A stretch of 64,000 nucleotides of DNA, taken from Cenococcum geophilum 1.58. Taxonomy: Eukaryota; Ascomycota; Dothideomycetes; Gloniales; Gloniaceae. The stretch is from assembly GCA_001692895.1 (NCBI GenBank), contig KV748232.1, positions 372,001-436,000 on the forward strand. Direction: 5' to 3'. A model generated the notes under the pieces. That model was not told the origin of the DNA, made no database searches, and was given only the letters and a program-made list of their open reading frames with translations. Position 1 is the stretch's first letter; every line of letters starts with the position of its first letter. Positions 1 to 10,429 of this stretch are shown piece after piece. The translations under genes and the position numbers were made by a program.

Positions 1-747
1 CAATAAGATACCTACCTATAACTTATAAGTAAGAAAGTACTATATACTAAGAGGCAAATTTTAGAATAGCAAGACTTATGTTATAATGGCAATAGTAAGT
101 AAGGAGGATTAATTTTTATTCCGCTAGTTAAGCGGTATATATATATAGATGGCAACCATAAAAGAAGAGTTGCTAGTGTTAGGAATAAAGGTAAGTGGTT
201 ACTATATAAGGTATATTACCGTCACGTATAGTAAGTTGCCGTTACGTACGGCAAGTTGCCGTCACGTGTCGCCGCGGCACTAGCGTGGTGAGGAGCCTTA
301 AGCTCCTCGCTCTCCCTTAAGAATATAGAATTAACAATTATCATACTATCTACGAACCGTAGCTACGTGATATCACCTTGTGTAACCAACAAAAGGACTA
401 GATCTTAAGGAGGGGGATAAAGTGTGGCTATTACACAAAAATTTCACAAGTCGACGACTAAGTAAGAAGTTAAACTACGTTAGATTAGGACCATTTAAAA
501 TCGCAGCTAGGATTTTAAAAGTTATATACAGACTTAACTTACTAGCGAAAATAAAGATCTACCCTATATAGTATATTACGATACTAGAGCTAAGGTATAG
601 AGATATAAAGCAGACACTTATAAAGGATAAGAAGAAGATAAATAGTAAGTTTTAAAGATTATTAGTTATAAGGACATTAATAACAAAATATAGTATAAAG
701 TAAAGTAGGTAGGCTATAATAAAACTACCTAGGAGCTACTATAAAAC
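1..747 (+). pseudogene. Gypsy family A copy A1: integrase C-terminal end and start of chromodomain
   Basis: Decayed 3' end of a Ty3/Gypsy polyprotein. From about 400 the plus strand gives the usual end of a Gypsy integrase: a GDKVWL-like segment, then KLGPFKI and the YRLNLLAKIKIYPI stretch (about 520-570), the fungal LNLPAKMKIHPVFHISLLEP block. A chromodomain begins near 690 (YSIK followed by a GYNKTT-like string) and is cut at 747, where element B is inserted; it resumes at 7120. The same nucleotide sequence, including the stretch starting ggactagatcttaaggagg, recurs in reverse at about 35.4-35.8 kb (A2) and 52.2-52.5 kb (A3), so this is family A. The 5' part of the copy lies left of the window. 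In-frame stops are TAA/TAG, as expected from RIP. The first 300 bases are too decayed to read with confidence. Confidence 0.75.
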
Positions 748-940
748 TGTTACGGAACCCCACCGCAGGGGCCTCCATAGGAGAACCCCGTGCTCTCGCG
801 TACACCTCGCGTATAGCTTATGTCAGCTACGCGTAGGTATATCACCTCCTTACGCCCTCGACCCTTACGATCGATCGCGCAACGTTTTATAGACTCCTCG
901 AATACATACGCTCTGTAGCCACTGCCTCCGTCCCGTGACA
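748..940 (+). repeat. 5' LTR of element B
   Basis: Starts TGTTACGG and ends CCGTGACA, with TG...CA ends. It is matched by the 3' copy at 6922-7114. An open frame exists across it on the minus strand, but the sequence is an LTR and the frame is not a gene. Confidence 0.93.
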
Positions 941-1139
941 TTACGTTGCGCCTTTTTTTTTACCACTGACACTCAGCCTACGACCAATTCTACGTCTCTG
1001 CAATACCGCAGGCGCTGCTAGAAGTAGCGTGTCTACGAGTTACCCTACTCTATACTTCTAAGGAACCTATAATAGTAAGACGATATTTCTTACTAGCCAC
1101 TATATTAAACCTAAAGAATAATCTAATACCTATACTTGA

Positions 1140-2570
1140 CCTACGCCGCTAATTAACCCTAGGAGAATTTAACTTATTAGCCCTAGCCTTAACCCCTAAG
1201 GGGAAGCCTAGTGGCTTAAAAGATTATAACAACCTTAATAAGGTAGACATTAACAATATCTTATCCTTTATTAACTATATAACTACGAACAAGCAAGTAG
1301 AAGAGCTACTACCTATTAAAATCAAAATACGAGACGCTAAGACGTTTATAAAAAAGGTAGTACGAGAACCTAATAAATACTACTACCTAAAGCTTATATA
1401 AGCTGAAATGCGTACTGCCTAAGATCGTGATATTATCTAAGACCTACAAGCTTATAAGGCGCTTACTAACAATATATACTAAGAGACTAAAGACGACCTC
1501 TATATATCTAAACGCGACGTCTAACGGTTAAAAAAGGCTAAAATTATACTTATTGCTACGGTTACTAAAAAAGACGGCATAATTAAATAGCTATAATCTT
1601 AGCTTAATAAGCACATTTATAATAACACTAGATACCTCTTTACTATATATAACGCCACCTAAGTCTTTACGCCCCTAGTAACTTTACCTACTTAACGCTT
1701 AATAGAGGGTTAGCGCTAAGCAGCCTTACCTAACAGGAACCCCTACTAAAGCAGCAATAATAAAAGCCATAATAATTAAACCTAAGCTGCTACTATGGGG
1801 TTTAATGCACGTTACCTTAATCCCCTAGTTTTTTAGGGAGACCGTAAGGAATATAGCTACTAGAAGATATAAATCCGTAAAAACTAACCTAAAGCGCCTG
1901 CCTTTTTCCTACGGAAGATACTAAGATTAGTTATATTATCGGGCGAATAAAGGGTATACTATTTAATAGACTCTTCGCCTAATAGGAGACTAATAGCCTT
2001 TAAAAGTGACAGTTTTACTAAAAAGTCCTTAATAATCTTAACCTAATATACCGCGACTACGACCTATTAGCCACTAGCTAAGCTAAACTATATACCCTAA
2101 AAATAAACCCCACCGAATTATTTAATAAATTCTATATTAAATCCCAGAAATATACCAGAGCCTTTACCTAAGATAATACTAAAGACTAGGAGGACCTCCT
2201 TAAAAAAGTTACTTATTGCCTTAGTTACGCAGCCGCTAGCTATAACTATAACAATATTTATAATATAGTAGCAGCTCTATAGAAGATTGAACAATAACTA
2301 AATTAAATTACTACTGCTAACTCTTACCTAAAGACCTCTCTATAGAAGCCTTCTGGGCCTACCAAACCTATATATACTAAGCCACTAACGCCTACTACCT
2401 TAAGTGCTACTAGAGCCAATATCAATTTCTCTATACCAACCTTTCTATAAAAACTCCTAAATAAAGAGCGTGAGCTACTTTAGAAACTAGGACGCTACTA
2501 TAGATGCCATTAAAAAGGCTGCTATTATAATAACCTAAACTACCTAATAGCTAGGCTTAGTAGCCGCCGC
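1140..2570 (+). pseudogene. Element B gag (capsid/nucleocapsid), decayed
   Basis: Region between the 5' LTR and the protease of element B. Translation gives a Gag-like helical segment around 1800-2290, including a stretch reading FYIKSQKYTRAFT near 2130 and a Leu-rich part after it. About 2490-2530 encodes a CxxC-type knuckle remnant (RCHKKGCYYNN), the likely nucleocapsid zinc knuckle, with a Cys apparently changed to Tyr. Gag forms the virus-like particle in the cytoplasm and binds the element RNA. Frame changes and TAG/TAA codons break it throughout, and the start is not identifiable. The assignment rests mainly on position and the knuckle remnant. Confidence 0.55.
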
Positions 2571-2829
2571 CTAACACCTAGCCTAATACCCTAAACACTA
2601 AATATATTACTATATACTACTACCATATAAGATAAAGACGTAGTAATAATAGTAGAGTTGGATATAAAAGCGGAAACCGCTAAGTCTTAGCTCTAAGTTG
2701 TAGGTTAAAACGCCCTAATAATAGAGGGATTTATATATCGGCTTACTTAATAAATAACTTAGTAAAGATAAATAAACGGAAATAGATAGTTTTACCTATA
2801 ATAGGAACTACTACTAAAAAATAATATAA

Positions 2830-5800
2830 AAGCTATTCTATAATTAATTGTAAAGCTACTAATAAATTTATAAATACCTAATTTATATGCACTTATAATC
2901 TACCTACCTTACCCCTTACTAAAGCCCACGCCCTATAACTTACTAACGGTAGTTATACCGTATAGAAGATTACCTATATAGTATAACTCTACCTAGATAT
3001 AAATAGGCACTAGGAAGAACTCTAGGCCTATATTATACCACTTACTAACTACCCTATTATCCTTAAAATAAACTAGCTTAAATAATATAACCCTACTATT
3101 AACTAGAAGAAGAGAGAAGTAACCTTTAACTTTAAATACTATAGAGAGACTTGCCTAGGGCATAGCCTAGCCACCTCTATTTACTTTCTAGGATATTAAC
3201 CTACAGAACCCCTTATTACCCCACTATAACTAACTACTACTATATAAGTGCCCTAGCCTTCTACTATATAGTATATAGGAAAGGCTAAACCGTTACTATA
3301 GCTTCCTAATTATAACTATATAAGCTTAATAAAGAATAGAACTACGTCCTTTATAGTAATAGGATAGATATAGTTAACCTTTTAGAAGATAACACCCCTA
3401 TAGAACTTTATGGACTTTTACCTTTAAACTTTAAAAAGTTTATAAAGCTTAAAAAAGGACTTACTAATAAAGAACTCCGTAAGCTCCTCCTTAAAAGGTA
3501 CTATAACTTTATTAATATATGCTTATAAAAGGGCGTAGATATACTCCCCCTATATTAACCTAACAACTATACTATTAACATTAAATAAGAAAAAATGCTA
3601 CCTTATAAGAGACCCTACCTAATATTAAAAGATAAACTTTTAGTTATAAAAAAGTATATTAACAAGCACCTTAATAAAGAATTTATTCGTCCTAGTATAT
3701 TGCTAGCAGCCGCCCCTATTCTTCTTACTAAAAAACTAAAAGGAGGTATTTAATTCTATATTAACTATAGAGGACTTAACGCTATTATAATTAAAAACTA
3801 ATACCTAGTACCGCTTATACGTAAGACCCTTAAGCGGCTTAGTTAAGCTAAAATCTATACTAAGCTTAATATTATCGCCGCCTTTAACTATCTCTAAATA
3901 CGGGAAGGTAATAAATAGAAAACCGTATTTATATCGCGCTTTAGCTAATTTAAATATACCGTTATACTCTTTAGTGTATATAATGGCCTAGGCACCTTTT
4001 AAAGCTATATTAATAACACCTTACGGGACTACTTTAATAACTTTTACTCTGCGTACCTGGACGATATACTTATTTATAATAATAACCCTTCTAAGCATAC
4101 TAAACACATTTAAAAGGTCCTATAGCGCCTTAGGGATATAGGACTTTATATTAATTTAAAGAAATATAAATTCTTAGTTATAAAAGTAAAATACCTTAAA
4201 CTAATTATTACTACTAAGGGTATCTGTATAGACCCTAAGAAAGTACGCATAATTACTAAATAGTAAGCCCTTAACTATATTAAGGACGTATAAGCTTTCC
4301 TTAATTTTACTAACTTTTATTAAAAATTTATATACAACTTCCTAAGCATAGTAGCACTACTTATAGCAATAATTTAAATAAAGGGCCTTTTTATAAAAGG
4401 AAGAAAAACGTACCTACGCTTTACCTAGACGCCTAAATACAAGAAGGCGTTCTAAGACTTTAAAAATGCCTTTACTAAAGTACTTATTCTAGCTTACTTT
4501 ATACTAGGATAATAACTCTATCTTAAAACTNACTNCTTANACNANGTTAACGNAGGCGTNNTTTCTTAAATAGGTAATAACGGTCTCCTTTACCTAGTTA
4601 TATTCTACTCGTCTAAGCTTATACTATAAGAGTATAACTATAAGATCTATAATAAAGAACTTCTTATAATTATATAAGTGTTTAAAGAATTCTAACTAGA
4701 ACTCTTCTTAGTAGAGCCTAACTAGCTAACTAAAGTCCTTATGGACTATTATAACCTTAAGTACTTTATAACTATAAAGTAGCTAAACTAACGCTAGGTA
4801 TATTAGAACAAGTTCCTCTTTAGTTTTAGCTTTAAAATTATATATAAACTAGGAGTATAAGGTACTAAACCTAATAGCCTAATACGCCGCTTATAAAACC
4901 CTCCTTAGTCTAAAGATAACCCCTATAATTAGTTCAAATAATAGACAATCTTAAAAGCACAAAATTTAGCCCTAGGTATACTATCTATAATAGAGCTAAC
5001 TGTACCTTAGCTTTATACCATAGAACTAGAGTTACCTCCTAAAATTAATAAGCTTATTAATATAGTATATAACACCTCTATTAACCTATTACTATATTAA
5101 CTTATCGCCGCAAAGACCGCTAGCGCCTATACGCTACCTACTAACCTCTAAAGCTTAGGCTAGATTAATATAGCAGCCTTAAAAGTAAAAGAGAATAGGC
5201 TCTATTATAGAGGCCGCCTATTTATCCCTAACTTAGAAAATCTATAATGGCCTACAACCTTTAATTAAGCGGCTACCCAGGTAGAGGAGGAACTTATAAG
5301 CTCCTTAGCCAATACTACTTCTGGCTAAAAATAATAGACTTAGTTAAACGCTTTATAGGTGCCTGCTATAGTTATAAGCGCGCTAAGGCCTTTAATATAA
5401 AGTACTAAGGACTACTATACCCTTTACTAGTACCTATATAATAATAGGCAGACATTGCTATAGATTTTGTTATTAACCTACTACCCTATAAATAATATGG
5501 CCGTACCTATAAGAACATCCTTATAATAATATACCGACTTATAAAAGAGCGCCACTATATCCTAACTAAAGGCGTAGCCATTAGCGATGTTACTAACGCC
5601 TTCCTCTATAAAGTTTACCGACTATATAGGTTACCTAACTTAATTACGTTTAACTAAGGTATATAATTTAATTTCGATATATAGAGACAAATCTACTAAC
5701 GCCTTAGCATCTTCGTTAAGATATCTACATCCTTTTATTATAAAACTGCTGGGTAACTAGAAAACGCTAATACGAATATAAAAGTGTACCTACGACAGGT

Positions 5801-6620
5801 AGTTACCTATAGTTAAGATAACTAGGTAGATTACCTCCTACTAGGTAAATTTATAGCGAATAACTACGTCTTAACTACTATAGGACTTACTCCGTTCTTC
5901 GCAAATAAGGGTTATTACCCCTAATCTGGTATAGAGCCACTAGAACCTATTAATAAGAAACTACTATATAGAAAACGCCTTAAGATACTACTTACTAACC
6001 AGTATATAGACCGTATAAAAAGTCTACTTAACTACTATAAGGGAGAAATGGCCTAGGCTTAAGCAAAGTAGGCCTACTTCGCTGACTATTATAAAACGCC
6101 ACTACTAGAGATACGTATTAGCGACTAGGTATAGCTAAATATACGTAATATCTCTATATAGAGGCCTATAAAGTTACTTGATTATAAGAACCTTAGCCCC
6201 TATCTAATTAAATAAGTTATTAATAGAGGAGCCATATATAAACTAGAACTCCTATCTACCCTAGCCACCCGCGGGATATAGCCTATATTTTACCTATAGC
6301 TACTATACCTCTATTAGCCTAACCCCTTACTAGGGTAAATATAGCCTAAACCCCTACTAGTACTAATCTAAGATAAGAATAAAGACGAAAACTATAAGGA
6401 GTAGACCATTAAACAAATTATTAACTCTAAATACTTTGGTAAAGGTAGAGGATGACGGCTCTACTACAGAGCTATATACATAGGATTTAATATAAATTGG
6501 CCAAAATGGCAACTATAGGAAGACTTTAAAAATGTAAAGGATTTAATTAGCAACTTTTATTATATAAACCTACAGAAACTGGGCCTAAGCAGAGATTTTA
6601 TATCTAATCCTCTATAGGAG
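2830..6620 (+). pseudogene. Element B pol: protease, RT, RNase H, integrase, chromodomain
   Basis: Decayed pol of a Ty3/Gypsy chromovirus. A retropepsin-like domain lies at about 2840-3190. RT follows at about 3600-4330, with the polymerase motif AYLDDILIYNN at 4051-4083 and the upstream segment LKGGI..FYINYRGLN near 3740. RNase H covers about 4480-4860; a patch of N at 4531-4562 hides its TDAS motif. Integrase runs from about 5230 (GYPGRGGTYKLLSQYYFW, zinc-binding region) through the core at 5460-5900. A chromodomain is visible at about 6399-6590, ending near NWPKWQLYEDFKNVKDLI. Family role: copies the RNA genome and integrates it, with the chromodomain binding histone marks. Many TAG/TAA stops; not functional. 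Confidence 0.9.
4531..4562. other. Scattered ambiguous bases in element B RNase H
   Basis: Ns are interleaved with called bases rather than forming a gap. They fall on the RNase H segment that is most alike between Gypsy families, which suggests mixed reads from several copies. Confidence 0.8.
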
Positions 6621-6907
6621 CCCTTATAGAGTTAAACCGTTATATATTACCACGTAAGGGCAAATTACCGTTAGATTGCCGTTAGATTACAGTAAAGTAC
6701 GATTACGTGACTGGAATATCGTTAAAATATCTAGGAACTTTAACCGGCGGTTAAAGTTGTCTAATTAGTCGGATTCTTAGATGCTAAGCCTTATCACATA
6801 ACGTTGTTTTAAGCCTTTAGTAATACCCCCTTTCTTCTTTTCTATACCTTAAGTGTCCCTTTTATATATATATAGTAACCACAGCGTCGCCGGAGCTCCG
6901 CCTTTAT

Positions 6908-6921
6908 AGGAGGGGGGGTAG
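6908..6921 (+). promoter_or_regulatory. Polypurine tract of element B
   Basis: A purine run (aggagggggggtag) sits directly before the 3' LTR, where plus-strand DNA synthesis is primed in LTR retrotransposons. Confidence 0.8.
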
Positions 6922-7114
6922 TATTACGGAACCCTACCGTAGGGGCCTCCATAGGAGAACCCCGTACTCTTACATACACCTCGTATACAGCTTATGTCAG
7001 CTACGCGTAGGTATATTACCTCCTTACGCCCTCAAGCCTTACGATCGATCGCGCAATGTCTTGTAGACTCCTCGAATACATACGCTCTATAGCTACTACC
7101 TCCGTCCCGTGACA
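6922..7114 (+). repeat. 3' LTR of element B
   Basis: 193 bp, the same length as the 5' LTR. The first dinucleotide TG has become TA, a RIP-type change. It ends CCCGTGACA and is followed by the target duplication AAAAC. Confidence 0.93.
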
Positions 7115-7119
7115 AAAAC

Positions 7120-7916
7120 TTAACAAACGCTATAGGAAAGGTATAGGAGTATTAAAAGAAAACGGGTTAGGTAATATTAAGAAGGAGCTAAAGATAAAGG
7201 GATTAGTTAAAGGTAATAGACGAGCCGGATTATCTAAGAGATTTACTACTAGCGTATAAACTATTTCCACCTCTTCTTAATTGGAATTCTTTTTAGCCTC
7301 CTTAGCCTTAAGCTTATAGAGACCTTACTCTATAAGACGGAACTCCTTTAAGCGCACCTTTTTATAAACTTTTTTAAGATAAAGTAGCTAAACGGATGTA
7401 GCTAGGTAAGCCTTAGTAGCATATTACTAAGCTTTTATAACCTTTTACTTTACCTTATAAGAATGATAAAGTTTATTTAGGGCTTGTAAGAGCTCCTTAT
7501 TAAGCTTTATAGCAGCGGATTAAACACGGGACCCTATAGTAGATTAGATAAGGAAGTTAGACTTTAAAGATTAATAAGACGCGTATACTTAGCGTTAGAG
7601 ATAGATTAAACATTATAGGATAACCGCATATTCGCTTACGTATACTTAGTATATAAAGAAAGTTAGCGACTAAATAGAGCCGCGATTATAATATATACTA
7701 ACTTCTTCTCNNTATAANNANAANANNNNNNNNNNNNNNNNNNNNNNNNNNNNNNNNNNNNNANTANNTANNTATAATNNTTANANNTANANGATCTAAT
7801 AGGAGGTATTAGAAATAATAAAGGTTATTAAATTAAAGATAGGAATGCTATACCTCTAATAAACAACTTAGAGATAGGAAATATCTTTAAGGACAAAGAT
7901 AAAAGGAGGGGGATAG
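7120..7916 (+). pseudogene. A1 polyprotein end: rest of chromodomain plus family A C-terminal tail
   Basis: Continuation of the A1 frame after the B insertion. It opens with the RYRKGIGVLKENG segment that also follows the chromodomain in A2 (about 35.3 kb, minus). A tail-coding region then runs about 7270-7700, readable through TAG/TAA as a segment with KRTFL.TFLR, ALVAYY.AF, SSLLSFIAAD and RILSVRDRLNIIG. Equivalent strings occur in the same order in A2 and A3. Nothing in the tail matches a domain I recognise. It ends in a purine-rich stretch (aaaaggagggggatag, 7901-7916), the polypurine tract, directly before the LTR. A run of Ns at 7711-7797 interrupts it. Confidence 0.65.
7711..7797. other. 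Run of ambiguous bases in A1
   Basis: Mixed Ns and called bases within the A1 3' region; sequence not interpretable here. Confidence 0.9.
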
Positions 7917-8339
7917 TATTACGGACCTTATATTGGTAGTAGTATAACTACTAAAAAGAGATATAAATAGGTTAGTTAAGATAGTACGGGAGGCGCTAGA
8001 ACCGATTAAGCTATAGGATAAGGGGTAGCTAAGTTATATAGCTAGTTACGTTATAAGTTCGGAACGTAGGGTTTATAAGATCTATTAGAACGTTATATAC
8101 TTAGATTATTTAACATACTAATATACTTAGTATTTCTTAGGCGTAGTATTATATATTTAAAGGACTACAGTCCCTACCTAGACAGTTCTCTTCTTTATAG
8201 TAAATCTTAGAATATAATTAGAGTTAATCTATTAGGCAACTACTCCACTAGTTATTATTACGTTGTTAACTTCTTATTCACCTATATACCTAGCCTATTA
8301 GCGAGTCTACCGTAGTATTCCCTACAAGGCTTCGTTATA
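7917..8339 (+). repeat. 3' LTR of Gypsy A1
   Basis: 423 bp, starting TATTACGGAC (from TGTTACGG) and ending CGTTATA (from CGTTACA). Its reverse complement aligns along its length with the LTRs of A2 (34231-34655, 41757-42181) and A3. It follows a polypurine tract, which fixes the plus orientation. The outer target duplication cannot be tested because the 5' end is outside the window. Confidence 0.85.
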
Positions 8340-8349
8340 TCTGCGGTAG

Positions 8350-10148
8350 GACTTTAGCTTATTTACCTAAAAATACTCTTAATAAGCCCCTTAGGCCTAA
8401 TAGAATATTTAATAAATTAGGGTCGCGTTTGTCTTTTACGTTATTATTAGGTAGGGTTTAAAGCTCCCTTAGGGTACTTATGGGCAGCGTTGCGCGCTAT
8501 AGTGGTTGCTTATATATAGTTACTACCGTATATTAAACTATTTTATATAGTAGCCAGTAGAGAATAGGGAAATTCTTAACGCAGCGTTCGAGGTGCCGTA
8601 GTATACTCTCTATATATTGCTTAAGCTAGAGTAACCTATAACGGTTAAAGTATCTTATAAGATCTTTAAAATCGCCGCCTCCCTATAATATCTCCGCGAC
8701 CTATCTAGCAGTTCCCTATAGGGTCTCTAATATAAAGGGGTTATTACCTATACTAGGCTTTATACCTACCTTACTATTAAATAGGGGTTAAATTTAATAC
8801 TCCTTTAGGTATAGAGCGTATACTATTTTACCTAAGGCTATATTCTCTAAAATATCCTTTAAGCTTATTAGTAATCTACGCCCTTCTAAATCTTTATTAT
8901 TCTACTATTTAAAGGCTCCTATTTTAAAGCGTATTTTAAAATCTACTTTTATAAGCTAAGGGTATCTAAGGATAAGATTATAGCCTATAAAGTTAGCCGC
9001 CCAGAAGGGTTATAGGCTAACTACCTTAGTATAGTTATATATATTAGCCACTAATACTATAAGCTTATAGGTACTATATAGTTTAATCTAATACTTATCT
9101 AGAAAGTTTATAATAGGTTTCCGCTACCTTAATAATAGAATAAGTTTATGCTCCTTTACCAAATTATATTATATAAAATTAATTTTAGCGCCGCTATTAA
9201 ATAGTGCTTAAAACTAACGCGTTTTACCTATAGGGAGTATTATTTCTAGCTTAATAGTAATATAGAGGGTCTTTCCTTCCGTATCTTGCCCTAGTTATAG
9301 CTAGAAGATATCCATAATTAGGGCTTCTCTTTTTTTAGATTATTAGTATATTTGCCCTACTTATTTTTCTAATAAGATTTACCTTTAGGGAAATTTCCTT
9401 TTAGCTTTTTAGAATATTCCTATAAAGGTGCCGGATAGGTATTAGGTTGGCCCTAAAAGTCTCTCCTATTATTTAAGGTCCCTAACTTTAACCCTTTTAA
9501 TATTATTCTTAAGAACGGTTTCTTTAAAAGCTTAGGTCTGCCCTATATTACTATTAAAATACTCGCGCTTTTAGTTACCCCTTAGCTTCTTACCAGAAGA
9601 GGTCTGGTTTCTTACTATATCTTTAGCGTTTAGAACCGCTTATTTAAAATTAGTATATATAATAATCCACAATAGGGCTCCTACGCGCTTTATTTTATTA
9701 TAAATTACTAGCTTAATTCTAGCCTAGATAAATCTAATTTTCTCCTTCTTACGGACGCTACTATTCTTATTTTTAAAGGGCTTTAGGTCTATTTATTAAG
9801 TATAAGTTTTTATAAAGTTTATAAACTGGCGGAAGTCTTAACGGTCCAGCTATATACCATTCCAGAATTGTTCTGTATTATTATATTATATAATATACAA
9901 ATCTTAGGTCTAACCATTTAAGAAGGTTTGTAGCTATAGCTATATTATAATTTACTCTTTATTAAGTTAATTAAGCGTAATCTAGTATATACGCTCTCTA
10001 GTATTATCTTATATTATTAGCATCTTAAAAAAGTTATTTATCTTATAAACCTAATCGTCTAAATACTAGGCATTAGGCTTATAATAGAGTTCTTAACTAC
10101 TAGAGGCCTTAGCTAATTAGTTTATATCCTTTTTTTGTTTATTATATA
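8350..10148 (-). pseudogene. Element X: gag end and aspartic protease, decayed
   Basis: Minus-strand retroelement remnant. Reading from 10148 downward there is a Gag-like region (NNFFKM near 10.03 kb, then RFVYYI..Y and an EWYIAGPLRLPP-like string around 9.9-9.8 kb) and a Lys/Ser-rich linker (about 9.4-9.6 kb). A retropepsin segment reading ALFNSGAKINFI follows at about 9170-9211 (the active-site motif D[ST]GA with Asp changed to Asn), then a YNLVKEHKLIL flap-like part. About 800 bases downstream of the protease still translate, with stops, but show no RT motif before A1 begins at 8339. So either RT was lost or this is a gag-protease-only element. Upstream gag continues at 16325 beyond element E. 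Family not identified. Confidence 0.55.
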
Positions 10149-10153
10149 AGTGC

Positions 10154-10356
10154 TGTCACGGCTAGTTTCCTGTGGGAGCGGTCCGATAGATCAAGCAACA
10201 ATAAGGGGCTATATTATGAATAGACTAAGGTAAGGGCTCGAAGAAAGGGGCGCGGTAGACGACTATGTACATGTTCGGTCGTCGGGGCAATATTAGGGCA
10301 ACGTTGATCCGTGACCGACGACGCCTTAATAGTAGCTATGTAGACGAACCGTCACA
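10154..10356 (-). repeat. 3' LTR of element E (left copy)
   Basis: 203 bp, TGTCACGG...CCGTCACA, nearly the same as 16117-16319. The adjacent run of C (cacccccctttaag, 10357-10371) is the polypurine tract read from the plus strand, which makes this the 3' LTR. Confidence 0.94.
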
Positions 10357-10371
10357 TCACCCCCCTTTAAG
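10357..10371 (-). promoter_or_regulatory. Polypurine tract of element E
   Basis: On the minus strand it reads cttaaaggggggtga, ending at the left LTR. This is the plus-strand primer site and confirms minus orientation. Confidence 0.8.
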
Positions 10372-10429
10372 CTAGGAGGATCGCCCTCGATCCTCATAGT
10401 TAGGCTCTCCTTATCCGTCTCGCCCTTCC

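Larger units (their letters stand above)
748..7114 (+). mobile_element. Ty3/Gypsy chromovirus B, complete, inserted in A1
   Basis: Full-length LTR retrotransposon in plus orientation. Its two 193-bp LTRs (748-940 and 6922-7114) are nearly the same apart from C-to-T and G-to-A differences. The element is flanked by the 5-bp direct repeat AAAAC at 743-747 and 7115-7119, the usual target duplication of a retroviral-type integrase. Domain order gag, protease, RT, RNase H, integrase, chromodomain makes it a chromovirus. It sits inside the chromodomain of A1: the flanks rejoin into the family A sequence seen in A2 and A3. All frames carry many stops, so it is dead. Confidence 0.93.

Noticed and set aside
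750-941. 63-codon minus-strand open frame
   Set aside because: Lies entirely in the LTR of element B and is broken in the other LTR copy; not a gene.
7917-8339. Reading this LTR as part of the minus-strand element X
   Set aside because: Its direction matches family A in plus orientation, it follows a polypurine tract and the A1 coding end, and X has no room for a pol between.
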